Of a DNA stretch of 64,000 bases, positions 20,180 through 29,301 are shown piece after piece (positions within the stretch are counted from its first letter, which is position 1; each line of letters opens with the position of its first letter). Origin of the DNA: Alteromonas stellipolaris (GTDB taxonomy: Bacteria; Pseudomonadota; Gammaproteobacteria; Enterobacterales; Alteromonadaceae); contig NZ_CP013926.1 in assembly GCF_001562115.1 (NCBI RefSeq), forward strand, positions 2,294,001 to 2,358,000, given 5' to 3'. The translations under genes were made by a program, and so were the position numbers. Under the pieces are notes generated by a model. That model saw nothing but the letters and a program-made list of their open reading frames with translations, had not been told where the DNA came from and searched no databases.

Positions 20180-20917
20180 ATGCAGCAACCAACATTGAAT
20201 AAGAAACTAGTGATTGTGACGGGCGCGAGTCGAGGGCTAGGCCTTGCAATATGCCACTTATTGGCAGCAGATAACTACCAAGTGGTGGCGATTTCACGGG
20301 CAAGCAGTGACGCCCTTGATGCATTGTGTAGTGGCAATGATGTTACCCATATTCCATTTGATTTAGGGAACCTTGATTCACTTCACGAACTGACTAAATC
20401 AATAGTGAAAACACACGGTAGACCTTACGCGCTTATAAATAATGCCGCCGTAGGTTTTGATGGTGTGTTGGCCACTATGCATAACAGCGAGATAAACACG
20501 CTGCTGAATGTGAATGTTCAGGCGCCCATTTTACTGACCAAATATTTGTCTCGCGCCATGCTACTTAACCGCACGGGGCGAATTATCAATATTTCTTCAA
20601 TTATTGCCAACACCGGATTTAATGGTTTAAGCGTTTATGCTGCCAGCAAAGCGGCGCTTGAAGGATTTACCCGCTCCCTTGCACGGGAAGTTGGAAAAGC
20701 CGGCATAACAGTGAATTGCGTAGCCCCTGGCTACATGCAGACGGATATGACAGATAGCCTTACTGGCGACAAGCTTGAAGCAGTGAAACGCCGTAGTCCG
20801 CTAGGCACACTTGCCACGCCTGAAGATGCGGCAGGCGCCGTATTGTATTTATTAAGTGATAGCGCAAAATCAATTACAGGTACAACCATAACCGTTGATG
20901 CTGGCAGCACGGCTTAG
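20180..20917 (+). CDS. FabG-like short-chain dehydrogenase/reductase
   Basis: This is a classical SDR of 245 residues. It has the nucleotide loop TGASRGLG at 14-21, NNAA at 87-90, the catalytic Ser near 140, Tyr153 and Lys157 in the YAASK motif, and a C-terminus typical of 3-oxoacyl-ACP reductases (ITGTTITVDAGSTA). Next to an ACP and a ligase, it probably reduces a 3-oxoacyl-ACP to a 3-hydroxyacyl-ACP. The starting gap after the ligase is 4 bases. Reduction of a sugar keto group is the main alternative. Confidence 0.87.
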   Translation: MQQPTLNKKLVIVTGASRGLGLAICHLLAADNYQVVAISRASSDALDALCSGNDVTHIPFDLGNLDSLHELTKSIVKTHGRPYALINNAAVGFDGVLATMHNSEINTLLNVNVQAPILLTKYLSRAMLLNRTGRIINISSIIANTGFNGLSVYAASKAALEGFTRSLAREVGKAGITVNCVAPGYMQTDMTDSLTGDKLEAVKRRSPLGTLATPEDAAGAVLYLLSDSAKSITGTTITVDAGSTA

Positions 20918-21010
20918 CTAGTTGGCTTAAATTTTTGGTTTGGCAGGCAACGTCATAAGAACGTTTAATTATCGATTAATGTTAGTTACGAACTCGATAC
21001 GGATTGGACA

Positions 21011-21043
21011 GGCATTGGCATTGGCATTGGCATTGGCATTGGC
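21011..21043 (+). repeat. Hexanucleotide tandem repeat, GGCATT x5.5
   Basis: Five and a half perfect copies of GGCATT lie in the 151-base gap between the SDR gene and the glycerophosphotransferase-like gene, ending 25 bases before its ATG. An in-frame stop at 21051 keeps the repeat outside the coding frame. Copy-number change would move upstream promoter elements relative to the start without changing any protein. Confidence 0.95.
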
Positions 21044-21068
21044 GAGAGCTTAGCGAGAACGCATTACT

Positions 21069-22553
21069 ATGCAGAGCAATATTAATACCTCACAACCAGT
21101 ATACGTAGCACCAGCCAACCCAGCAGGAAGGGCGCTTGCGAGTGCACTAACGGCTGAGGGATACAACGTATGCGGGCTTGCTGATAATTTAAAGCAAGCC
21201 GATGGAATAATAAACTCACACGCTCAATCAAAACCTGATGCCATCGTTATTATTTGCAACGGCCCATACACTCATAATGTCGCCAAAGGGCTTATGGCAA
21301 GAGGGTTTGCTCCCCACCAGCTTTACACTTCGTTAAGAGAAGATGTCGACACCACAGTGCAAACGCAAAGCTCTGGCGCAAGCGCTCACTCGGACATTCG
21401 CCCATACAAAACGCCGATAAGCGAAAAGTTTAAGTCATTTCGGTTTAGAATATTATCGTTCACCATCAAGGTATTAAGGAGCATAGTGCCGCAACGGGGC
21501 TATGTGTATTACGCAGAGCAGTTTTTTGATACCAATATGCTGTTAGCGTACCGACAACACCGAAGACAATACCCTGATGAACCCTGGTTGATAGGCAGAA
21601 ATATCAAGCAAGATTTAACCATGCTGGATGCCGACAATCATCTACTACGCTTATTTTCGCTTTACGGGCTGTGGAAAATGGTACGTGCTAAAAAGATGGT
21701 GGTAGATCATGAGTTCACCGGGAATACCTTCACCCTTTTAAGAAAGTTTATTCCTGTTGTACAGCTATGGCACGGGTTACCTTATAAAGCGTTGAGCGGA
21801 AATATTCATTACCCTGATATTTGCGATGATGCCTTCATATCTAGTTCATCATGGTTTAACGAACACATCTTTCCCACTATTTTTAGGGCTAAACGCTATT
21901 TAGATTTCGGATACCCTCGAAATGATGTGTTTAGTCAATCACCTCAAGCGCGAGACTGGATAAACGCTGAGCCTCTCAGCACATTGACGCATATTCAAAA
22001 TACCACAGGTAGTATTATTGTATACGCCCCCACCTATCGCGATTGGGGGGATAACGATTATCCGTTAGATTTAGATAAGATAAACGCGTGGTGTGAGAAT
22101 AATAAACGCGCTTTTATTTTAAAATTTCACCCGTTTATTTCACGTCAATTTGGGGATGCCATGGCACTGCCTGATAGTGAAAATGTTCAAACGCTTCCTT
22201 CGCACCCTCATATCTATTTATACCCTAGTGGAAAGAATATATACCCTTGGCTGGCCGATGCAGAAACCTTGATTACTGACTATTCGTCAATCGCGTATGA
22301 CTTTTTATTGGCAGACAAACCGATTATTTATTTTCAATATGACAAGCAGGATTATCTGAAATTACGTGGAAATACATTGGTGAGTGACAATGATTTTATT
22401 GCGGGGGAAGTGGCGTTGACTATTGATGAATTACTTCGTCTTCTTACCGACTCTGCGGCAGCAAATACTGAATTAGTATCAGCACTGCGTGATAAATTTT
22501 TGCTCGGTAACAAACCGGCTTGCCCATTAATTCTTGAAGAGGTTAGAAGTTAA
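21069..22553 (+). CDS. CDP-glycerol glycerophosphotransferase-like protein (TagB/TagF family)
   Basis: Family members transfer glycerol-phosphate or ribitol-phosphate from CDP donors to polymers, as in teichoic acid synthesis. The C-terminal half (about residues 220-490) has the expected landmarks: VVQLWHGLPYKAL, FDFGYPRNDVF (read as DFGYPRNDVF), IIVYAPTYRDWG, ILKFHPF and LITDYSSIAYDFLLADKPII. The first 120 residues are a separate, Rossmann-like part of unknown role. The ribosome site is weak. In this setting it likely decorates the flagellin glycan or makes a donor-linked substituent; the acceptor is unknown. Confidence 0.8.
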   Translation: MQSNINTSQPVYVAPANPAGRALASALTAEGYNVCGLADNLKQADGIINSHAQSKPDAIVIICNGPYTHNVAKGLMARGFAPHQLYTSLREDVDTTVQTQSSGASAHSDIRPYKTPISEKFKSFRFRILSFTIKVLRSIVPQRGYVYYAEQFFDTNMLLAYRQHRRQYPDEPWLIGRNIKQDLTMLDADNHLLRLFSLYGLWKMVRAKKMVVDHEFTGNTFTLLRKFIPVVQLWHGLPYKALSGNIHYPDICDDAFISSSSWFNEHIFPTIFRAKRYLDFGYPRNDVFSQSPQARDWINAEPLSTLTHIQNTTGSIIVYAPTYRDWGDNDYPLDLDKINAWCENNKRAFILKFHPFISRQFGDAMALPDSENVQTLPSHPHIYLYPSGKNIYPWLADAETLITDYSSIAYDFLLADKPIIYFQYDKQDYLKLRGNTLVSDNDFIAGEVALTIDELLRLLTDSAAANTELVSALRDKFLLGNKPACPLILEEVRS

Positions 22554-22582
22554 ATCTTACAATAGTAATTGCCATCTTCTCT

Positions 22583-23470
22583 CTAGTCGTTAGCACTCAG
22601 GTAATACTCATCGAAAATTGACATTATCGTTTCAACAGTATCAGGCGTAATGTGTCTATTATCTTCTTTCCAAGGCGACTCAATGTAGTCATTTACTAAC
22701 TCGTATGATGGGAAATAGAGGGCATCTGCATGCTCCTTTTGACTTAAAAACTCATGCAATACAGCACGGAGTGTTGCTTTAGAGGCAGTATTCGCGGCAA
22801 CTACTGACTTTCCGTGATACGAACCAAGGAGCGGTATTGGGGAAAGGGTAAACAATACTTTCGCACAAGGAACGTTACTTTTGATTAAGTTATAAATTCG
22901 ACGTAAATTCTCTAAATTTTCGGAAAAGGAAACAAACCGACTTTCAAATCGAGTTGGATCTAAGCGTCTATTTGGCACAAACTTCCAGAGGTATTGCTCA
23001 CTCTCTTTGTCATACCAGGCCTCTGTGAGACCCAATGTTATTATAAAAAAGTCTGTTTCTTTAATAATTTGTTTGCAGGCTTCCAGACTATGGTATGTCT
23101 GTGCTTTTTCTTCGGCGGAACCGATGAAAACGGAGCCCAAAGGTTTGTTGTTAAACGCCCACTCAAACTGGGCAAGTAGAGCCGGTGTATGCACCATTAT
23201 TTCGTCAATACGAATTAAATCCGATTGATTGTGGTCCCAGCTATGAGCATTAACCTGATAACCTTTTTTGAGTAAATAGCGAGAAACATTTCCAGCGAAA
23301 CAAGAGCCAAAGGCAGTTATTTTTGTATTTTTAGTAATCAATGGCTCAGGCGGGGCGTAACCGTGCATAAAATAGTCTGAGACCGCCTCGGCACTCTCAA
23401 GTTGCGTATTACCTGGCCAACGATTCAAGCCATTGAACCCATGCTTTTCTAAAACGCTCAACTTACGCAT
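22583..23470 (-). CDS. GSCFA-family protein (SGNH-hydrolase-like)
   Basis: The motif GSCFA itself is present at residues 55-59, followed by the family stretches FFIITLGLTEAW and FTLSPIPL. The family resembles SGNH/GDSL hydrolases and acyltransferases, with the Ser of GSCFA as probable nucleophile, and often occurs in polysaccharide and glycosylation loci. The gene is 295 codons, starts at ATG with GGAG upstream, and faces the glycerophosphotransferase-like gene tail to tail with 29 bases between. A role in adding or removing acyl groups on the glycan is inferred. Confidence 0.78.
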   Translation of the reverse strand: MRKLSVLEKHGFNGLNRWPGNTQLESAEAVSDYFMHGYAPPEPLITKNTKITAFGSCFAGNVSRYLLKKGYQVNAHSWDHNQSDLIRIDEIMVHTPALLAQFEWAFNNKPLGSVFIGSAEEKAQTYHSLEACKQIIKETDFFIITLGLTEAWYDKESEQYLWKFVPNRRLDPTRFESRFVSFSENLENLRRIYNLIKSNVPCAKVLFTLSPIPLLGSYHGKSVVAANTASKATLRAVLHEFLSQKEHADALYFPSYELVNDYIESPWKEDNRHITPDTVETIMSIFDEYYLSAND

Positions 23471-23649
23471 CTCTGTCTCCGGTATTAATCATTCTCACAC
23501 CTTTATTATCGGCCATACTCCAGTACGCTTAACACTTTTCTTAAACTAAATAAAAAGTTACCTTGACCAGCCTTATTCAATGAAACGCTTTAGAATATTG
23601 AATAATTGCCGTTAAACCATGTGACTACTTATAAGTAAAGGCGCCCCAA

Positions 23650-24924
23650 ATGCTTTCTGAAAGATTTAAAAATGATAACGTCGCGAGGTTAACATTAAAG
23701 GAAGCGCAACTAGCCGCTAGGAACGAGTATTTGTCTCAAGTGGCTCTTGGCAAATATCAGTTCGAATCGGTACTTTGTGAATGTGGAAGTAATGATCTGG
23801 AAATTTTGGCTAAAAAAGACAGATACGCCATTCCGATTACCACACAGATATGCAAGTCATGCGGCCAAGTTTTCAGCTCTCCACGCTTAAACCAAACAAG
23901 CACCTCAGATTTTTATGCTAATTTGTACAGAAAGCTCTATGTAGGGGCCGCGGCTGCAGACGAACAGTTTTTTAATCGACAGGTTCGTCACGGCAATCGA
24001 ATATTACGCTATTTATCAGATGTTATTAAGCCCAATAGAGGTTCTGTTTTAGAAATTGGCTGTGGTGCCGGAGGAATATTAAAGCCTCTCGAAGAAGCTG
24101 GCTATTCGTGTATTGGGGTGGATTTAGGGGACACCTATTTAGACATGGGCCGACAATTTGGGTTAACTCTTCATTGTATGTCTTCTCAACAACTTTATGA
24201 AACTACAAAAGAAAAATTCAATTTAGTTATTCTCAGCCATGTGTTTGAACACTTTCTTGATATAGAGAAAGAACTCAACACCATCTCATCGCTTCTTGCA
24301 AAAAATGGCCTTCTCTATATAGAAGTTCCAGGCTTATTCAACCTCAGAAACACTTATGACAGTGACTTTCTTAAATACTTGCAAAATGCACACAACTATC
24401 ACTTTAACTTGGCATTATTGAAAAGAGTACTTGGTAAATATGGATTTTCATTTGTGAAGGGTAATGAAAATGTACAAGCCGTATTTAAGAAATCTGACAA
24501 CTCTGTACCTTGCACTGATAATCAATACCCAAGCATTCGCGCATATTTAGATGACCTAGAGAGCAATCGAGAATGTTACGTTAAGCAACAAAGTGAGAAC
24601 GCTGAATTAGCGATACGTCAACGCTTTAGCGAGCTCGATTTAACACTCAGTGCTTTCCCCGACAAATCCGTATCTCTTTACGGAACTGGCCTGCACACGA
24701 AACAATTACTGTCTTACATCACTCAAGCAAAAAAGTTAAAAAATATCATATCGCCAGATGCGGCAGAACATGGGAACACAATGGGAAACCTTCCGATAAT
24801 TGCCCTTGAAGAACAGATTCCAAAGGCTATTGTTATTTCATCCAATTCGTATCAAGAAACGATATTTAGACGAATAAATCATCTTGAATCTAGTGGGGTT
24901 GAGATTATTTGCCTGTACAAGTGA
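23650..24924 (+). CDS. SAM-dependent methyltransferase with N-terminal zinc-ribbon
   Basis: The N-terminus has two Cys pairs, CECGSND and ICKSCGQVF, typical of the zinc-binding head of sugar C-methyltransferases and related enzymes. A class I methyltransferase fold follows, with the SAM loop VLEIGCGAGGIL near residue 135 and LSHVFEHF downstream. The C-terminal third (VSLYGTGLHTKQLLSYI) looks like a small Rossmann-type domain. The gene stands alone between convergent and divergent neighbours. Shewanella flagellin carries a methylated nonulosonic acid, so methylation of the flagellin sugar is a reasonable guess, not a demonstration. Confidence 0.8.
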   Translation: MLSERFKNDNVARLTLKEAQLAARNEYLSQVALGKYQFESVLCECGSNDLEILAKKDRYAIPITTQICKSCGQVFSSPRLNQTSTSDFYANLYRKLYVGAAAADEQFFNRQVRHGNRILRYLSDVIKPNRGSVLEIGCGAGGILKPLEEAGYSCIGVDLGDTYLDMGRQFGLTLHCMSSQQLYETTKEKFNLVILSHVFEHFLDIEKELNTISSLLAKNGLLYIEVPGLFNLRNTYDSDFLKYLQNAHNYHFNLALLKRVLGKYGFSFVKGNENVQAVFKKSDNSVPCTDNQYPSIRAYLDDLESNRECYVKQQSENAELAIRQRFSELDLTLSAFPDKSVSLYGTGLHTKQLLSYITQAKKLKNIISPDAAEHGNTMGNLPIIALEEQIPKAIVISSNSYQETIFRRINHLESSGVEIICLYK

Positions 24925-24956
24925 TTCACTTAGCATTAGCTATGCTGGAGGATAAG

Positions 24957-25652
24957 TTACTGCTGACGCTTAAGTGCTAAATTAAATTCATCCAGCGTAT
25001 CAATATCAATTGAATCAACTTCGTCCATCACAAATGAATAGGTGGTGGGCTGGTATTGTGCAAACAAACTATCAACCTGGTAAATGAAGATAGCGCCATT
25101 GGGCATGTAAACTCGGCCATTGTTCTGTCGATTAAATAATCCACCTTGGTTTAAGCTATCGTCAAGGAACCTAAGTTGCCCTTCGGAATTATCTTGTAGC
25201 AACCATCGGTACTTATTCTCAACTTGATAGACTGACGCTAGTGACTTTTCTTCGCTAGGAATACGTTCAAAATACTCAAGAGCAGCATTGATGTGCTCAT
25301 AGGTTCTAAGCGGGGATGTGGGTTGAAGGCAAACAACCACATCATAAAATAGATTAGCTTTTGCCATCTCATCTACTGCATGTTTAAGTACTGACATCAT
25401 TCCTGCTGTGTCATCAGAAAGTGTTTTGGGTCGAATAAAAGGCACATGTGCCCCCCACTTTTTTGCCACTTCTGCATACTTATTACAATCGGTAGATACG
25501 ACAGCATCTAGCACATATTTTGACTGCTTAGCGGCCTCTATACTCCATGCTAATAAAGGCTTGCCATTAAATGGCAGTATATTTTTGTCTTTGAGCCCTT
25601 TTGAGCCAGAGCGGGCTGGAATAACAGCTAAAACGCGCGGATGATTAGCCAT
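24957..25652 (-). CDS. CMP-nonulosonate cytidylyltransferase (NeuA/LegF family)
   Basis: This enzyme activates a nonulosonic acid with CTP. Its start reads VLAVIPARSGSKGLKDKNI, the NeuA signature loop, and later PLLAWSIEAAK and VVCLQPTSPLR. It is distinct from PseF at 14905. Of about 230 residues, it is the single-domain bacterial form. I start at ATG 25652, overlapping the isomerase stop by one base; a GTG lies just before it. It is the last gene of the compact second sugar operon. Which nonulosonic acid it takes cannot be read from the sequence. Confidence 0.9.
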   Translation of the reverse strand: MANHPRVLAVIPARSGSKGLKDKNILPFNGKPLLAWSIEAAKQSKYVLDAVVSTDCNKYAEVAKKWGAHVPFIRPKTLSDDTAGMMSVLKHAVDEMAKANLFYDVVVCLQPTSPLRTYEHINAALEYFERIPSEEKSLASVYQVENKYRWLLQDNSEGQLRFLDDSLNQGGLFNRQNNGRVYMPNGAIFIYQVDSLFAQYQPTTYSFVMDEVDSIDIDTLDEFNLALKRQQ

Positions 25653-26515
25653 CACGAATTCAACAACGCCGCTGTACTTTCGTAGCTTTCTTGCAAGCTA
25701 CCATCGTAAACTTCAAGCGTAATCGTTTTATTGTTTAGAGCGACACTTTCTAGCAACTTAAATACTTCGGTCCCCTTGTGCAGCCCATGATTGGTATCGG
25801 CCATGCCATTATTATCACTAAAGTGTAGGTAGTCAGATTGTGCAACCAAGGTTTTAAGTTCATTGTCAAAACTTAGGCCCAAGCTATTACAGCTTACCTT
25901 AAGGTGTGCAATATCAAGCAACAATGGTGCGCCTGTGGCCTTTTGCAATTTTTTTATTGATACGCTGTCTGTCGCTAGAAACGGATTACCTTGCGTGAAG
26001 GTCTTGTGATTTGCAGCCGATAAAACATTATTTTCCACATAGAGTTTTACACCGTGCTCAATAGCTCTATCGTTGACTTTTTCCCATGCAGCAGCGAACA
26101 ATTCAATGGCCTCATTCTCAGGCTGTAGTGCAACATTTGTAAATGCTTTACCTAACTTGTTTGTGTCGGGCTGCAGACGAAACCCTGCATGAATACCGTA
26201 TACTGACGCCTCCAATTCATTTGATAATTCAATAACATTGAGAACATGCTCGATGGAACGGCGTCGTTCAAATTTATCATGAGATGATAAATTCAAAACA
26301 AAATGCTCTTTGGGAGGGGGAAAGTAGTTGTGGCATCGATACGTTAAGCCTAGCTCAGATTTTAATGCAATTAACTCTGCTTTCCACTCAGGGTATAAAT
26401 TAGTTCCCCCGGAAAGTTCGATATTTGTAAAACCTTGATCAGCCAACATTTTAACGCTTTGCGCGATACGGCTATTATTGACACAACTGCTGGAAACAAA
26501 AATAGCCGAGTTCAT
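25652..26515 (-). CDS. TIM-barrel sugar isomerase/epimerase-like protein
   Basis: The protein (287 residues) looks like the xylose-isomerase-like / AP-endonuclease-2 TIM-barrel family. Expected metal-site stretches are visible: HAGFRLQPD (with the His), LYVENN, LLLDIAHLK (Asp and His), HFSDNNG and ITLEVYDGS. Such enzymes isomerise or epimerise sugars. It overlaps neuD by 4 bases and neuA by one base, so it is most likely part of one pathway with them, perhaps epimerising the free sugar before the NeuB step. The exact reaction is unknown. Confidence 0.8.
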   Translation of the reverse strand: MNSAIFVSSSCVNNSRIAQSVKMLADQGFTNIELSGGTNLYPEWKAELIALKSELGLTYRCHNYFPPPKEHFVLNLSSHDKFERRRSIEHVLNVIELSNELEASVYGIHAGFRLQPDTNKLGKAFTNVALQPENEAIELFAAAWEKVNDRAIEHGVKLYVENNVLSAANHKTFTQGNPFLATDSVSIKKLQKATGAPLLLDIAHLKVSCNSLGLSFDNELKTLVAQSDYLHFSDNNGMADTNHGLHKGTEVFKLLESVALNNKTITLEVYDGSLQESYESTAALLNS

Positions 26516-27117
26516 GGTTTCACCTTTCTAGCTGGACTACCTACGTAAAGTCCTGGCTCATCAATATCACAATTCACAAACGCGTTAGCACCAATAATAA
26601 CACCATCTGTTAAGCGCACACCTTCTCGGATAACCGCGCCAGCTCCTACAAAGCATCTATCTCCAAGCGAACAACGCCCTAATACCATAGCACCAACAGC
26701 AATATGGCTATGACATCCTATTCGGGATTCATGCTCAACAATAGCATGGGTATTAACAATCGTGTTTTCACCCACGATACATAAAGGACCAACATAAGCG
26801 CCTGAAAATATTTGAGAGCCCCGTTGCGCTGTCGCATTTTCGTCTATGCTTGCGCGCAGATGTACTAATGGCTTATTCCACAATCGAGTGTGGTACTGGT
26901 GAAACATGGCTTCTCGTATTTTGTTATCGCCTACTGATAGGACTAGAGACTCTACAGATTTTGCCAAATCCGATACAACCGGTATACCCATCACGTTTTC
27001 ATCCGCTAAGGCTGTGCTATCGACTATACGCGCCACTTGCACATCAATTGAACGAAGTAGCGATAATACTGAACGAGCATGCCCTCCGGCACCAAGCAAG
27101 GTGATTACGTCAGACAT
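26512..27117 (-). CDS. NeuD/PglD/PerB-like sugar O/N-acetyltransferase
   Basis: The 201-residue protein has a small Rossmann-like N-terminus (LLGAGGHARSVLSLL) followed by left-handed beta-helix hexapeptide repeats (about 90-195: IVNTHAIVEHESRIG, HIAVGAMVLGRCSLG, FVGAGAVIREGVRL). This is the architecture of NeuD, PglD and the GDP-perosamine N-acetyltransferase PerB. Next to a GDP-perosamine synthase, PerB-like N-acetylation of the 4-amino group is the most economical reading. It overlaps neuB by 8 bases and the isomerase by 4. Confidence 0.87.
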   Translation of the reverse strand: MSDVITLLGAGGHARSVLSLLRSIDVQVARIVDSTALADENVMGIPVVSDLAKSVESLVLSVGDNKIREAMFHQYHTRLWNKPLVHLRASIDENATAQRGSQIFSGAYVGPLCIVGENTIVNTHAIVEHESRIGCHSHIAVGAMVLGRCSLGDRCFVGAGAVIREGVRLTDGVIIGANAFVNCDIDEPGLYVGSPARKVKP

Positions 27118-28165
27118 TTACTATATCGCCTACGTTCAATAACTTTGTCGCTAATTTTCCATATACACTTTGGACATAATTAGCAGGGATCCCTACACCA
27201 CCAGTTCGTTTCGCGCAAATATTACTCTCATTAAAGGCAACACCTGGCTCAATATGACAACTCGCCACTAAACACTTTTGAAGTGAAAGCCTGTTTTCAC
27301 GCTCACACAATTCCACACGTTTTATATTGCGCCCCATCATGGTATCTACTCGCCTTATTTCACGCATAAAGCTAATTAATTCATCGGGTGAAAGCGATGC
27401 TTGGTGGTCAGGGCCAGGCAATGTCTTATCTAGCGTAAAGTGTTTCTCGATAACTAAAGCTCCAGCGGCAACTGCATAGGGCGAAGCACCTATGCCTACC
27501 GTGTGATCGGAATAACCAGCGATAATCCCATAGTCTTCCGCGTATTTGCGAATAACTCTTAGGTTCAAGTCAGCCTCTGGCGCAGGGTAACTGGAGGTAC
27601 ATTGGAGTAACACCACATCTTTACAGGCTTCATGAATTGCAGAAATAGCGTGATCGACTTCTGACTGCTCACTCATGCCGGTAGATAATATAATCGGAAC
27701 ACCTATCTTAGCGGCATCTAGAAGAAAAGGAGTATTGGTTAAGTCAGTGGACGATATCTTTAATGCTGACAATCCCAACGTAGCGAGAAAAGAAAGGCTA
27801 GGTTCATCAAATGGCGTAACTAGAAAATCAATGCTTTTAGTTGCGGCATACTCTGCTAACACCTTGCATTCATCCGCACTAATCTCCAGTGCCTTCAACA
27901 TTTCATACTGTGATTGACTATCAGTTTTATTACCAACTTGATATGCGGCTTTTTTTACATCAGCTTTAATAAGGGCATCAGTATTAAAGAGCTGAAATTT
28001 AACCGCATCTGCGCCTGCAGAAACCGCTGTGTCTATTAGTTTCTTAGCCAACGCGATATCACCATTGTGATTCACCCCGGCTTCTGCAATGACATAGGTA
28101 GGCTCCCCTGCCCCTATAGTATGTTTTCCTATGGTGACATTTTTAGAAAAGCGATAAATTGTCAT
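27110..28165 (-). CDS. neuB: N-acetylneuraminate-type nonulosonic acid synthase NeuB/LegI
   Basis: NeuB enzymes condense a hexose derivative with phosphoenolpyruvate to a nine-carbon sugar acid. The 351 residues contain VIAEAGVNHNGD, VKFQLFNTDAL, LLQCTSSYPAP and GYSDHTVGIG in the barrel. A C-terminal SAF domain follows (about 285-350). It differs clearly from PseI at 16726, so the island encodes two different synthases. It overlaps the aminotransferase by 4 bases and NeuD by 8. The acceptor sugar is uncertain; context points to a perosamine-derived sugar instead of ManNAc. Confidence 0.93.
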   Translation of the reverse strand: MTIYRFSKNVTIGKHTIGAGEPTYVIAEAGVNHNGDIALAKKLIDTAVSAGADAVKFQLFNTDALIKADVKKAAYQVGNKTDSQSQYEMLKALEISADECKVLAEYAATKSIDFLVTPFDEPSLSFLATLGLSALKISSTDLTNTPFLLDAAKIGVPIILSTGMSEQSEVDHAISAIHEACKDVVLLQCTSSYPAPEADLNLRVIRKYAEDYGIIAGYSDHTVGIGASPYAVAAGALVIEKHFTLDKTLPGPDHQASLSPDELISFMREIRRVDTMMGRNIKRVELCERENRLSLQKCLVASCHIEPGVAFNESNICAKRTGGVGIPANYVQSVYGKLATKLLNVGDIVNV

Positions 28166-29301
28166 TTCGAAAGGCTCCGTTGGCGGTTGGTAATTGCGGT
28201 ACTGATGATTTCACACACTCTTTGAATATCTTCACAACTCAAACCTACAAAAGTGGGCAATGACAAACCAGATGAAGATAATACATCGGTAGATTTCAGC
28301 GCAGCTCTTTCATTTGAATAAGGCGGTTGCTGATGTAATGGGTAAAAGAACAATCGCGACTCTATTTGGTGTTCCGTTAAAATACCTTGTAATTCGGCTG
28401 CACTAATTCCACTTAACGCTTCATCTATTCTTAAGGACATAAGCCAATTAACAGGTATAGCCCCCTTAATAACTCTTTTAAAAATGACCCCAGGAACATC
28501 CGTTAGATATTTTTTGTAGAGAGCTTCTTGTTCACTACGTGCTTTTGCAAATTCATCGAACACATTGAGCTGAGAAACGCCAATAGCAGCTTGAATGTTG
28601 GTCATTCTATAGTTTAATCCCGCTATATCATGCCAATATCGTTTCTCGGTGCTCATGCCGTGATCTCTTAGCGTTCTGATTTTAAGCGCGAGTGCATCAC
28701 TATCTGTCGTCACCATCCCTCCCTCGCCGGTGGAAAGGAGTTTATTCGCAAAAAAGCTATAGCACCCCATATCACCAAAAGTACCTAAATAACGGCCATC
28801 TAGTGTAGCACCAAGCGACTCAGCACAATCTTCAATAACGCTTAAGCCGTTGCGTTTAGCGAAATCATTAATCTCATGCATCCGTGCCGGGTTCCCGTAT
28901 AGATGTACGGGAATAATAGCTTTAGTTTTGTCTGATAACACCGCCTCAGCGTCGTTAACATCCAGTGTCCACTCATCTTTATTTACACAACAAAGCACAG
29001 GTGTTGCGCCACATAAAATAACTGCATTTGCGGTAGCGGCAAACGTTAGGTCGGGCACAATAACTTCATCTTCCGATCCGATCCCTAAACAGAGCAACGC
29101 GAGATGAAGTGCAGCCGTCCCACTGCTAACGCTGATGGCGTGCTTAGCCCCGCATTTTTCTGCAAATTCGTTTTCGAACCTCTCGACGTAAGCCCCTTTC
29201 GATGAAATCCACCCCGAATCTAAACAATCAACAACAAAGGTTTTTGCTTCTTGAGTGAGATAAGGCTTTGATACTGGTATAAAATCACTGTTGCTATTCA
29301 T
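28162..29301 (-). CDS. GDP-perosamine synthase-like aminotransferase (PerA/RfbE, DegT family)
   Basis: The enzyme is a pyridoxal-phosphate sugar aminotransferase. Of 379 residues, key points are the N-terminal [37 protein letters not shown] and the catalytic Lys at 187 in [27 protein letters not shown] also matches the perosamine synthase subfamily rather than PseC. These enzymes convert GDP-4-keto-6-deoxy-mannose to GDP-perosamine. The gmd gene immediately upstream, overlapping it by 8 bases, supplies that substrate. It is unlikely to replace the lost PseC, whose substrate is a UDP-linked altrose-type ketosugar. Confidence 0.88.
   Translation of the reverse strand: MNSNSDFIPVSKPYLTQEAKTFVVDCLDSGWISSKGAYVERFENEFAEKCGAKHAISVSSGTAALHLALLCLGIGSEDEVIVPDLTFAATANAVILCGATPVLCCVNKDEWTLDVNDAEAVLSDKTKAIIPVHLYGNPARMHEINDFAKRNGLSVIEDCAESLGATLDGRYLGTFGDMGCYSFFANKLLSTGEGGMVTTDSDALALKIRTLRDHGMSTEKRYWHDIAGLNYRMTNIQAAIGVSQLNVFDEFAKARSEQEALYKKYLTDVPGVIFKRVIKGAIPVNWLMSLRIDEALSGISAAELQGILTEHQIESRLFFYPLHQQPPYSNERAALKSTDVLSSSGLSLPTFVGLSCEDIQRVCEIISTAITNRQRSLSK

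Noticed and set aside
21011..21043. The GGCATT array as an in-frame coding phase switch
   Set aside because: An in-frame TAG at 21051 separates it from the gene start and the unit is six bases, so copy changes cannot shift frame.
28162..29301. This aminotransferase as a substitute for the lost PseC
   Set aside because: Sequence landmarks match GDP-perosamine synthase, it is coupled to gmd, and PseC uses a UDP-linked altrose-type ketosugar.
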